Assembly: GCF_017942085.1 (NCBI RefSeq) | Contig: NZ_JAGKSP010000003.1 | Span: forward strand, 493,458-557,457 | Source of the DNA: Paenibacillus lignilyticus | GTDB taxonomy: Bacteria; Bacillota; Bacilli; Paenibacillales; Paenibacillaceae | Reading direction: 5' to 3' | Length of the DNA stretch: 64,000 bases | Part shown: piece after piece, positions 53,541 through 61,446 of the stretch | Position numbering within the stretch: the stretch's first letter is position 1 | Layout: every line of letters starts with the position of its first letter | Program-made: the position numbers and the translations under genes | The notes under the pieces: generated by a model | What the model was told of the DNA's origin: nothing | Databases searched by the model: none | The model's input: the letters and a program-made list of their open reading frames with translations, nothing else

Positions 53541-53568
53541 GAAAAACGGATGGCTGTTACGCCATCCG
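53541..53568 (-). terminator. terminator after the AraC-type regulator gene
   Basis: CGGATGGC stem with perfect complement, six-base loop, then TTTTTC on the minus strand. Confidence 0.85.
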
Positions 53569-53582
53569 CCTTTACCGACAAG

Positions 53583-54461
53583 TTATAGTCTCTTACGCAC
53601 CGGAATCCAAATTTCACTTCTATAAGTCGGTGACGTCATATCCTTACTTTCGTTCCACAATAGCTCAGGACCTTGTGTTTGCTCGTAGCTGGAAGAAGGA
53701 AACCATTCGGAGTAGATCCGTCCCCAGACATTTTGCAGCGTATCCGGAAAAGGTCCTACCGCTTCGAAAACGGCCCATGTGCTTGGCGCCACTTCCAGCT
53801 TCTCCATATCCTCCGGACATTCAAGCGTTGTAGCAACACCGAGATAATGGTCGAGCTCCCCTTTTTCCTCCATACGTTCTTCTGAGAAGTTCGTCGATGC
53901 ACTGAGCATGCCCCGTGGCGAGATGTTAGAGAGACTCTTCAGCTTCTGAATCTTCTCTTCGGTTAAACTGCCCGCCATCGCCGCAATTTCCGGATTTACA
54001 CCGTGGAAAATAATCGGGACCCTTTTCATTAACCCTACGATGCGGAAAGCCTCTTTCTCTTCGATGCGGAAATTCATTTCATTTCCTCCTTTAATCGTTA
54101 ATTGAAATGTCATTCGCGGATAAGCTTTTAACGTTTGACCGTTGCTTCTTGCTTCCGTCGGAGTTAAGCCATGCAAGCCTTGGAATGCTCTGGTGAACGC
54201 ATCCGGCGAGTTGTACCCATATTTCACGGCAATATCGATGATTTTCGTTTCATTGCTGCTTTGCAGCTCGAATGCCGCAAGTGTAAGACGTCTGCGACGA
54301 ATGTATTCGGATAATGATACGCCTGCCAAGAATGAGAACATCCGCTTAAAATGAAACTCAGAGCACATCGCCAACTTTGCGACCTCCTTGAAGTCAATCT
54401 CCTCCGTCAGATTGTCCTCTATATAGGCGATGGCGCCGTTCATATCTGCCAGTAAGTTCAT
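53583..54461 (-). CDS. AraC-family regulator with GyrI-like effector domain
   Basis: 292 residues. The N-terminal 110 residues hold two AraC helix-turn-helix motifs ([16 protein letters not shown] and [18 protein letters not shown]). The C-terminal part (about 125-290) is a GyrI/SOUL-like small-molecule-binding domain, ending in a beta strand with SEIWIPV. Regulators of this layout (Rob/BmrR relatives) respond to hydrophobic drugs. It lies upstream of the P450 on the same strand, with a terminator between, so a link to the P450 is possible but unproven. Confidence 0.88.
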   Translation of the reverse strand: MNLLADMNGAIAYIEDNLTEEIDFKEVAKLAMCSEFHFKRMFSFLAGVSLSEYIRRRRLTLAAFELQSSNETKIIDIAVKYGYNSPDAFTRAFQGLHGLTPTEARSNGQTLKAYPRMTFQLTIKGGNEMNFRIEEKEAFRIVGLMKRVPIIFHGVNPEIAAMAGSLTEEKIQKLKSLSNISPRGMLSASTNFSEERMEEKGELDHYLGVATTLECPEDMEKLEVAPSTWAVFEAVGPFPDTLQNVWGRIYSEWFPSSSYEQTQGPELLWNESKDMTSPTYRSEIWIPVRKRL

Positions 54462-54545
54462 GAGTTCCTCCCTCCTACCTCTCTAAATTAACAGAACGTC
54501 GATTGCACAATCCGACTATTCGTGCCCGATTATGCAGGATGTGTA

Positions 54546-55295
54546 TCATCTATGTAATGAGTGAGATGAATCAACAAACGCACCATGATGATCGAGTACG
54601 GGGATGACTGAACTCGAATCAAGCTCCGATGCCAGCTGAACATCGTCTTCGTACCCGCTTGCGATCAACTCTTGGCCCGAGCCGCATGCCGCAACCATGG
54701 GTGCAAGCTTGCTTCGGGATGCTTCAAATACTGCTGCCGCACTCCCGGCTTCAGGTGATAATTCGAATGGATGGAGCTGACTCAGAATAGCGCCGGCTGC
54801 CAGCATATCTTCGAAACCGGGACGCAGACTCCCGTCGCTCCACCGCTCTCCCGATGCGATTACGCTGACAATGCCGCCTCTTTGCTGTATATATCGCGCC
54901 ACTGCACCGGCATTTCGCAGACATCCGGCAATGACTTCGCATTGGTTGTCCTTTGCGATAAAAGAGCATGTAGCCCCGTTAGGCGAAGGCAGCACAATTC
55001 GGCTATTCTCTTCAAGAAGCGCAAGCTTCGCAGGGGATAACGATATCGGTTCGCCGCGTTTCCCCGCTAATAACGCGTTCATCTCACGAGCGTATTCTGC
55101 AGCGGATGCATCCTTGAATGGAAACGGAAAGACAATACCCTTCCGATTAAGAACGATATCTACACAAGTTGTAAAGGAAAGAACATCAATAATGACAATA
55201 AGGTCCGAAACAGGTGCTAAAGCGCGCACCCCTTCGACTCCCCATTCGAATCGCGCCGTGTAGTTGGATTGCTGATATACCGCGGAGACGGACAT
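54546..55295 (-). CDS. 2-phosphosulfolactate phosphatase (ComB) family protein
   Basis: 249 residues of the ComB fold. Conserved segments are IVIIDVLSFTTCVDIVLNR (here IIDVLSFTT, about residue 36), LPSPNGATCS, VIAGCLRNAGAVA and VIASGERW. ComB removes phosphate from phosphosulfolactate in coenzyme M or sulfolactate synthesis. Bacterial homologues such as those in Bacillus spores are known, but many have unproven substrates. No phosphosulfolactate synthase gene lies in the window. It diverges from a CstR-like persulfide-type regulator. Confidence 0.83.
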   Translation of the reverse strand: MSVSAVYQQSNYTARFEWGVEGVRALAPVSDLIVIIDVLSFTTCVDIVLNRKGIVFPFPFKDASAAEYAREMNALLAGKRGEPISLSPAKLALLEENSRIVLPSPNGATCSFIAKDNQCEVIAGCLRNAGAVARYIQQRGGIVSVIASGERWSDGSLRPGFEDMLAAGAILSQLHPFELSPEAGSAAAVFEASRSKLAPMVAACGSGQELIASGYEDDVQLASELDSSSVIPVLDHHGAFVDSSHSLHR

Positions 55296-55355
55296 GTTTT
55301 CCCCCCATGAACAACATACTATTTCCTAGACTTTACCATAAACCAACAGGCTATA

Positions 55356-55384
55356 TTGAGAAAATAGATGAAATCAGCCATAAT
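55356..55384 (+). promoter_or_regulatory. promoter of the CstR-like gene
   Basis: TTGAGA (55356-55361), 17-base spacer, CATAAT (55379-55384), 43 bases before the ATG. Confidence 0.65.
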
Positions 55385-55427
55385 CAAACCTATATCCGCT
55401 CTAGGCGGCAATAGGAGCTGAATCCAT

Positions 55428-55691
55428 ATGACAACTTATGATGAAGATTTGAAGAAACGGCTGCGGAGAATGGAAGGCCAAATTCGCGGCGTCTTAAAAA
55501 TGATGGAGGAAGGACAGCATTGCAAGGACGTAGTGGCCCAAATATCGGCTGTCCGAAGTGCTGCCGATAAAGCGATCGCGTATGTGGTCGCGAAGAACCT
55601 CGAGCAATGCATCAGAGAAGAAAATGAAACCGGCGGCGATACCGGCAAGCTTGTGGAAGAAGCCGTCTCACTGCTGATTAAGAGCAGATGA
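55428..55691 (+). CDS. CsoR-family repressor, CstR-like (persulfide-sensing type)
   Basis: 87 residues, all-helical DUF156 protein. The two conserved cysteines are in GQHCKDV (about residue 32) and NLEQCIREE (about residue 61). Copper-sensing CsoR has His-x3-Cys at the second site. Here the His position is Asn (NLEQC), as in CstR of staphylococci, which reacts with persulfides through a Cys pair. The C-terminal EAVSLLIKSR also resembles CstR. Its target is not evident: no rhodanese, TusA or sulfurtransferase gene is adjacent. Its 3' end overlaps the convergent gene by 24 bases. Confidence 0.83.
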   Translation: MTTYDEDLKKRLRRMEGQIRGVLKMMEEGQHCKDVVAQISAVRSAADKAIAYVVAKNLEQCIREENETGGDTGKLVEEAVSLLIKSR

Positions 55692-56102
55692 TGAGCTGCC
55701 ACCACCCGCATGGCGGACTCGATAAATATCCAGCTTCGCCTTCGCCAGTCCGCTGCTGCAATCCACTGAAGTTTGAATGCCGCCGTAATTGTTTTGCATA
55801 AAAACCTCAATGATTCGCAAAATGGCCTGCCCGTCTTCACAGCCAAAAGATGCCTCAAAGCTGGTCACGGCATACGATTCATCGACAATCCGCAGCTCAT
55901 AATCCGCTTGCCCCAGCTCATGATACAGATGATAGCGAAGACCGGCATGCTGAAATTCGGCCATATACATCCCCTTGCAGCCACTGAGTTTCGTTGTATT
56001 CGTAATCCTCACGCTTATTTCGATCCCGCGCGCTTTCGCATACGCTGACCATTTCTCGTTGATTTTGTATAAATATCGCATCGTTCCCACCCTCGTATCC
56101 AT
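55668..56102 (-). CDS. hypothetical protein, unknown function
   Basis: I do not recognise this 144-residue protein. It is a soluble, mixed alpha/beta sequence with four Cys (KLSGCKGMY, FGCEDG, VDCSSG) and a Ser/Gly-rich end. The start is uncertain: MDTRVG (56102) after GAGG, or MRYLYK (56081) after GAGGGTGG. Its last 24 bases overlap the end of the CstR-like gene on the other strand. Its 5' side faces the terminator of the sugar transporter operon. Confidence 0.6.
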   Translation of the reverse strand: MDTRVGTMRYLYKINEKWSAYAKARGIEISVRITNTTKLSGCKGMYMAEFQHAGLRYHLYHELGQADYELRIVDESYAVTSFEASFGCEDGQAILRIIEVFMQNNYGGIQTSVDCSSGLAKAKLDIYRVRHAGGGSSSSALNQQ

Positions 56103-56153
56103 GCTGGTTATTCCTCTTGAATAGGATACCCGTCCGCTCGCTCCTGGCAACAA

Positions 56154-56194
56154 TAAAAAAACCGCCTGAACCACGATAATCGCGGAGCAAGCGG
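56154..56194 (-). terminator. terminator after xylH
   Basis: Two-part stem (CCGCTTG/CAGGCGG outside, CCGCGAT/ATCGTGG inside), then seven T residues on the minus strand. Confidence 0.85.
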
Positions 56195-56203
56195 CACTCT
56201 GAT

Positions 56204-57379
56204 TTAAGATCTCTTCTTACGCGTCATTACATCGAATATTACGGCAGCAGCCAGTACGGCGCCGCGAATCATGTATTGATACGAAATCCCGACGCCGAGC
56301 AAATTCATACCGCTCGATAGCGAAGCCATAACAATCGCGCCTATGATGGAGCCCGTTACTTTACCAACCCCGCCTGCTGCGGATACGCCGCCGACATAGG
56401 CTGCAGCGATCGCGTCAAGCTCGAACAGGGTTCCTGCTGTTGTCGTAGCCGATTGCAAGCGTGCCGTGAACAAAATACCGGACAGCGCCGACAGCATCCC
56501 CATGGAGCCGAAAACGATATACGTAATTTTCTTTACGCTGATACCGCTCAGATGCGCGGCTTCCGGGTTGCTCCCTACCGCATAGATATGGCGGCCGAGC
56601 ACGGTTTTGGAAGTCAGAATTTGATAAATAACAACGACAAGCAGCATGATGATAACCGTCCAGGAAAAGCCGTTGTAGCCTGCGATAATCCAAGTAATAT
56701 AAGCGATAATGGCAGAAACGAACACAAGCTTCACCATAAAGATGTTCATGGAGGTCACTTCAAAATTGTATTTCAGTTTGTTTTTGCGTTTAGACACTTC
56801 CATCACAATATAAAGCAGGATGATACATAGTCCGAAGATTAAGGAGAGCAGGTTAAGTCCGTTAATCTTCACGATAGACGGGATAAATCCATTGCCGATT
56901 GCATTGAAGTGCTCATCTTTAATAATAATCGTCCCGGTATCCTCGGTTACACGAAGCAGTGCTCCTCTGAATATCAACATCCCCGCCAAGGAAGCAACGA
57001 ACGACGGAATGCCGATTTGCGCAACCAGAAAGCCATTAAACAGACCGACCACGATACCTAATACGAGAATGATGGGAATGGTCAGATAGAACGGTACGCC
57101 AAGCTCGGTTAAGAAAATCGCTGCGATCGCACCGAGAAATCCGGCTGCGAATCCAACAGACAGATCAATGTGCCGTATGACGATAACAAGCGTCATCCCT
57201 ACAGCCAGTACTGCAATATAACCGGTTGCGTCGAGTAGATTGCTGATGTTCCGCGATGACATGAACAGACCGTCTGTCATGATGGAGAAGGTCAGCATGA
57301 TGACGAACAAGGCGATATACATGCCATATTCGCGAATGTTTACTTTAATTAACGACTTTGCTTCGTTATAGAAATTCAC
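56204..57379 (-). CDS. xylH: sugar ABC transporter permease, XylH type
   Basis: 391 residues with about ten membrane segments of the monosaccharide-transporter permease family (RbsC/XylH). Family features are SRNISNLLDATGYIAVLAVGMTLVI (here NISNLLDATGYIAV), HIDLSVG near residue 70, and the EAA-like loop GSNPEAAHLSGISVKK near residue 280. The length (about 390) is that of XylH/MmsB rather than RbsC (about 320). GTG start with GGGGGAAG just upstream. It is 11 bases downstream of xylG. Confidence 0.9.
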   Translation of the reverse strand: MNFYNEAKSLIKVNIREYGMYIALFVIMLTFSIMTDGLFMSSRNISNLLDATGYIAVLAVGMTLVIVIRHIDLSVGFAAGFLGAIAAIFLTELGVPFYLTIPIILVLGIVVGLFNGFLVAQIGIPSFVASLAGMLIFRGALLRVTEDTGTIIIKDEHFNAIGNGFIPSIVKINGLNLLSLIFGLCIILLYIVMEVSKRKNKLKYNFEVTSMNIFMVKLVFVSAIIAYITWIIAGYNGFSWTVIIMLLVVVIYQILTSKTVLGRHIYAVGSNPEAAHLSGISVKKITYIVFGSMGMLSALSGILFTARLQSATTTAGTLFELDAIAAAYVGGVSAAGGVGKVTGSIIGAIVMASLSSGMNLLGVGISYQYMIRGAVLAAAVIFDVMTRKKRS

Positions 57380-57390
57380 AAGTCTTCCCC

Positions 57391-58911
57391 CTATTGCGTT
57401 GCAAAATGCATGATTTTTTCCTGATCGGCTTCTTCAATGGACAGCTCGCCCGTCATGCGGCCTTCTGCCATGATGTAGACACGATCACTCATTCCCAATA
57501 TCTCGCCGAGCTCGGAAGAAATCATAATGATGCTCATTCCCTCGCTGATCAGCTTGTTCATGATCGTATAGATTTCGAATTTGGCGCCGACATCGATTCC
57601 CCGAGTCGGTTCATCCAGAATGAGCAATTTCGGACCGACAAACAGCCATTTGCCGAGCGATACCTTCTGCTGATTTCCGCCGCTTAAGTTGCCGACGATC
57701 TGTTCAACGGAAGGCGCTTTAATATTTAACGATTGCTTGTAGCTATTGGAGATGCTTACTTCTTCATTGCTGTTGATGAACCCTCGTGTGGAAATTTCAT
57801 GAAGATTAGCAGCCGTAATGTTGCTCTTAATGTCTTGAATCAGGAAGAGCCCGTCACCCTTGCGGTCTTCCGTTACGTAAGCAATGCCTGCGGATATGGC
57901 GTCCTGCGGATGCTTGAATGCGCTGCGCTTACCGTCAAGGTACAGCTCGCCCTGCAATTTATACGACTTCGGGTTACCGAAAATGCTTTGTGCCAATTCC
58001 GTTCGTCCGGAGCCCATCAAGCCGGCTATGCCGACGATTTCTCCTTTTTTAACGTGCAAATGAACGTTCTTCACAACGCTGCGACCCAGCTTCGGATCAT
58101 AGGCAGACCAATCGCGCAGCTCCAAAATCGGATCTCCGAATTGCTTGTCAGCCCGCTTCGGATAAATATCGTCGATCTCGCGACCAACCATGTTCTTAAT
58201 AATGATGCTTTCGGTAATTTCACCTTTGGACGCATCGAGCGTGCAAATCGTTTTCCCATCGCGCAGTACGGTAGCTTTGTCTGCGATCGCTATAACTTCT
58301 TTGAGCTTGTGTGAAATCATAATGCAGGTAATGCCTTGATTTTTCAGTTCGCGAAGCAGCTGCAGAAGATTCTCGCTATCGTCCTCATTCAGCGCTGCCG
58401 TAGGCTCATCCAGAATGAGCAGCTTCACTTCTTTGCTTAATGCTTTGGCAATCTCAACAAGCTGCTGCTTCCCGACGCCAAGATCTTTGATCAAGACCTC
58501 AGGGTTTACGTTCAGCTTCACCTTCTTCAGCATTTCCGCGGCTCTGACGATCGTGCGGTTCCAATCCACGAACGCGCCGTTCTTCACTTCATTGCCTGCA
58601 AAAATATTCTCATAGACCGTCAAATCCGGAAATAAAGCCAGCTCCTGATAGATGATGGCAATGCCGGCTTTCACGCTGTCGCTGATTTTCGAGAAACTCT
58701 GGACGCCGCCGTTATAGACGATATCGCCTTGATAAGTGCCGTAAGGGTAAACACCGCTCAGCACCTTCATCAGTGTCGACTTGCCTGCACCGTTCTCTCC
58801 GATCAAGCAGTGGATCTCGCCTCGCTTGACCTTAAAGCTAACGTTCGAAAGGGCTTTAACGCCTGTAAACTCCTTGGAAATCCCGTTCATTTCTAATATG
58901 AATTCACTCAT
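57391..58911 (-). CDS. xylG: sugar ABC transporter ATP-binding protein, XylG type
   Basis: 506 residues with two fused ABC domains. The first has Walker A GENGAGKST (about residue 38), LGVGKQQLVEIAKAL and Walker B LLILDEPTA. The second has LMGSGRTEL in place of a strict Walker A, signature SGGNQQKVSLGKWL and ILDEPTRGIDVG. This tandem layout is typical of the xylose/ribose/galactose importers. GGAG lies 8 bases before the ATG. It is the middle gene of the xylF-xylG-xylH operon. Confidence 0.94.
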   Translation of the reverse strand: MSEFILEMNGISKEFTGVKALSNVSFKVKRGEIHCLIGENGAGKSTLMKVLSGVYPYGTYQGDIVYNGGVQSFSKISDSVKAGIAIIYQELALFPDLTVYENIFAGNEVKNGAFVDWNRTIVRAAEMLKKVKLNVNPEVLIKDLGVGKQQLVEIAKALSKEVKLLILDEPTAALNEDDSENLLQLLRELKNQGITCIMISHKLKEVIAIADKATVLRDGKTICTLDASKGEITESIIIKNMVGREIDDIYPKRADKQFGDPILELRDWSAYDPKLGRSVVKNVHLHVKKGEIVGIAGLMGSGRTELAQSIFGNPKSYKLQGELYLDGKRSAFKHPQDAISAGIAYVTEDRKGDGLFLIQDIKSNITAANLHEISTRGFINSNEEVSISNSYKQSLNIKAPSVEQIVGNLSGGNQQKVSLGKWLFVGPKLLILDEPTRGIDVGAKFEIYTIMNKLISEGMSIIMISSELGEILGMSDRVYIMAEGRMTGELSIEEADQEKIMHFATQ

Positions 58912-59007
58912 GTCTGTCGCTCCTTACCCAAACCAGGCTTACAAGCAAGGAATAGTGATAGACGCTGCCATCACTATTCCGCGTTACCTATTGATTATCG
59001 GCTGTGC

Positions 59008-60105
59008 TTACAGCCCTTGGAAATCGTCTGCTTTGTAGTACTCGGAATCGATCAGCTTTTCTTTCACGTTTGCTTTGTCGACTACGATAACGTCTGTTTG
59101 TTTTGCAGGCACATCGATCTTGCCATTGTTGTACGAGCCGGTAGTTTCAGGTGTATTGCCATCCAAGATGGAAATGGCCATACCCATTGCGTCTTTAACC
59201 AAGCTGCGAACATCTTTGAAGACGGTCATCGATTGTTTGCCGTCAATCACGTATTGAACGGAAGCTTGCTCCGCATCTTGACCTGTTACGACAAAGCTTG
59301 TAACCGCTTTATCGGAAGCGAATACATCGGCGATCGAACGAGCAGTTCCGTCATTTGGCGCCAAGATCGCCACATCGCCTTTCATGTCGGCAGCAGCCGC
59401 AGTCAAATGCGTTTGCGCTTTGTTCTTAGCTTCGTTGGCATCCCAGTTCGTTGTAACTTGACCGATAATGCCGCTCAGTTGATCGCGGGAAAGTTCAGCG
59501 GTATCCTTCAAGCCTTCAGCTTCGCTGGAGTTCGCTACTTTGAACGTACCGTCGGCGATCTTAGGCTGCAGCACTTCCCATGCGCCTTGGAAGAACAAGA
59601 ATGCGTTGTTATCGGAAGCTGCGCCTGCGTACAAGTAAAGCGGCTGCCCGTTACCTTTGGCATGATCAACCAGGTATTGCGCTTGCGCTTTACCAACAGC
59701 GATGCTGTCGAATGTAACGTAGTAGTCAACGGCATCCGTTTTGGTAATCAAGCGGTCATACGAGATTACTTTCACGCCGGCATCCTTCGCTGCTTCTACT
59801 GCAGCTGCGGCTGCGTCACCGTCTTGCGGGCAAATAATAAGGACTTGGATGCCTTTATTGATCAGAGTCTCCACGTTCTCTTTCTCTTTCGCCGAAGAAC
59901 CTTGGCTGAACAAAATTTCTGTCGAATAATCCGTGCCGTCCAGCGCTGCCTTAAAGCGCGTTTCATCCTGTACCCACCGCGGCTCATCCTTAGTCGGCAA
60001 TACGATGCCTACACTTACCTTTTTGCTGTCGCCGCAGGCTGCGACGATTGCTGCGAACAGCATAATGACCAGTACGAGTGCGATGGATTTAAAACCTTTT
60101 TTCAT
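59008..60105 (-). CDS. xylF: sugar-binding lipoprotein, XylF type
   Basis: A 365-residue extracytoplasmic binding protein of the periplasmic-binding-protein type I fold. The lipobox IVAAC puts the lipid-anchored Cys near residue 24. Ligand-region motifs include ISYDRLI, YYVTFDSIAVGKAQAQYL (here FDSIAVGKAQA), ANDGTA and VTGQDAEQASVQYV, like XylF and ChvE. The D-xylose assignment rests on resemblance and on the XylFII-LytS-YesN neighbours. The ATG at 60105 follows GGAGAGGGG. A CcpA cre site lies about 70-80 bases upstream. Confidence 0.9.
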   Translation of the reverse strand: MKKGFKSIALVLVIMLFAAIVAACGDSKKVSVGIVLPTKDEPRWVQDETRFKAALDGTDYSTEILFSQGSSAKEKENVETLINKGIQVLIICPQDGDAAAAAVEAAKDAGVKVISYDRLITKTDAVDYYVTFDSIAVGKAQAQYLVDHAKGNGQPLYLYAGAASDNNAFLFFQGAWEVLQPKIADGTFKVANSSEAEGLKDTAELSRDQLSGIIGQVTTNWDANEAKNKAQTHLTAAAADMKGDVAILAPNDGTARSIADVFASDKAVTSFVVTGQDAEQASVQYVIDGKQSMTVFKDVRSLVKDAMGMAISILDGNTPETTGSYNNGKIDVPAKQTDVIVVDKANVKEKLIDSEYYKADDFQGL

Positions 60106-60129
60106 GATTTGTTTTCCCCTCTCCATATG

Positions 60130-60143
60130 CTAAAGCGTTTACA
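60130..60143. promoter_or_regulatory. degenerate cre-like site
   Basis: CTAAAGCGTTTACA matches 12 of 14 positions of the cre consensus TGWAARCGYTWNCW. It lies between the stronger cre and the xylF start. Confidence 0.5.
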
Positions 60144-60172
60144 AAACCAACTATAGCACCGGATATACAGCT

Positions 60173-60186
60173 TGAAAGCGCTAACT
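60173..60186. promoter_or_regulatory. CcpA cre site upstream of xylF
   Basis: TGAAAGCGCTAACT fits the cre consensus TGWAARCGYTWNCW at all 14 positions. It is placed in the xylF promoter region, so the xylFGH operon is probably under carbon catabolite repression. Confidence 0.78.
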
Positions 60187-60240
60187 TATAGCACTTTTTT
60201 CATACCATCTGCACTATTTTGATTTTCACGGTTTGCGGAC

Positions 60241-60287
60241 AAACAAAAGAAGCGGTAAACCAGCCCCTTCGCCGGTCTACCGCTTCT
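60241..60287 (-). terminator. terminator between xylFII and xylF
   Basis: Stem AGAAGCGGTAGACCGGC with a near-complement (two mismatches), then TTTTGTTT on the minus strand. It separates the sensor genes from the transporter operon. Confidence 0.85.
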
Positions 60288-60292
60288 TCACC

Positions 60293-61423
60293 TTACTCTG
60301 TCCGATAAATATCTGCCCGTTGATGGAATCCATCGGCAATAATTGTGGCATCCATGTTCAATCGATCGACGGCAATGGGTTCAAGCAAGATGGCCGGCAC
60401 ATCGATTTTCTTGTTGAATACGGTCTTGACCGTGCTCACCTTTTCGCCTATCGCCATTCGAACGGCCAGGTCTGCCGCAGCCTCCGCAAGCTTCGGAATC
60501 GGCTTATAGACCGTCATCGTTTGCGTCCCTTCCACGATTCGCTGCGCGGCTGCCAGCTCGGCATCCATTCCGGAGACAGGAATATGGCTTGCCATTTGCT
60601 GACCGGTTAGCGCCGCGATGACTCCGCCCGCCGTTCCGTCATTAGCGGCGATAACGGCGTCGATCGCATTATGATTGGCTTTCAGCGCTTCTTCCATATT
60701 CGCTCTGGCGTTGGCAGGAATCCATTCTTTCGTGAATTGATCATAGACGATGCGGATATCTCCTCGATCCACGAAAGGCTTGAGCACTTTCATCTGACCT
60801 TTCTTGAACATATGGGCATTGTTGTCCGTATCCGCCCCTTCGATCAGCACATAATTACCCTTCGGTACCTTTGACACGATGGCTCTGGCCTGAAGCTCGC
60901 CGGCCTTCTCATTATCGAAGGAAATATAGAGATCGACATCGGCATTTAAGATCAGCCGATCATACGATATCACTTTAATGCCCGCTTGATGGGCTTTGGC
61001 GACAATGGCTGCTCCGGCTTCGGCGTTATGAGGCACGACAACGAGAACATCAACACCGCGGGAGATCATATTCTCCGCTTGGGCGATCTGTTTGGCGTCA
61101 TCGCCATTTGCCGCTTGGACATCCACCTCCGCCCCGAGCCTTTCCACAGCAGCTTTGAACAAATCCCGATCCTTCTTCCAGCGTTCTTCCTCTAATGTAT
61201 CGAGGGACAAGCCGATGACCACTTGATGATCATCTCTTGCCTTGACTACGGATTGTTTATCGTCGACCTGTTGTTTGGGTTCTTGCTTCGTCCCCGCTCG
61301 GACACCTGCATCGGCACCGGATCCGGCTCCGCCAAGTGAGCAAGCAGTCAGCAGCAATGTAACTCCCAACAAGCTAAGCAGCAGCTTCACTTGCGTTGGA
61401 CTTCTTCGTTGTCGATGCCTCAC
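60293..61423 (-). CDS. xylFII: sugar-binding lipoprotein XylFII (sensor partner)
   Basis: A 376-residue second XylF-like binding protein. A basic N-terminus leads to a hydrophobic signal and the lipobox LLTAC (Cys near residue 29). A linker rich in Gly, Lys and Gln precedes the binding-protein fold, with IGLSLDTLEEERW, ISYDRLILNADVD, EGADTDNN, ANDGTAGG and VSGMDAELAAAQRI. The GTG start at 61423 has AAAGGAGG six bases upstream. It is the last gene after lytS and yesN. In Clostridium beijerinckii a XylFII docks on the outer domain of LytS to signal xylose, and this gene order supports the same role here. Confidence 0.88.
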   Translation of the reverse strand: MRHRQRRSPTQVKLLLSLLGVTLLLTACSLGGAGSGADAGVRAGTKQEPKQQVDDKQSVVKARDDHQVVIGLSLDTLEEERWKKDRDLFKAAVERLGAEVDVQAANGDDAKQIAQAENMISRGVDVLVVVPHNAEAGAAIVAKAHQAGIKVISYDRLILNADVDLYISFDNEKAGELQARAIVSKVPKGNYVLIEGADTDNNAHMFKKGQMKVLKPFVDRGDIRIVYDQFTKEWIPANARANMEEALKANHNAIDAVIAANDGTAGGVIAALTGQQMASHIPVSGMDAELAAAQRIVEGTQTMTVYKPIPKLAEAAADLAVRMAIGEKVSTVKTVFNKKIDVPAILLEPIAVDRLNMDATIIADGFHQRADIYRTE

Positions 61424-61446
61424 GTTCAACCTCCTTTTCTGCAACT

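Noticed and set aside
59017..60156. 379-residue frame on the plus strand opposite xylF
   Set aside because: A shadow of the xylF coding frame; the minus strand has a lipobox, family motifs and a ribosome binding site.
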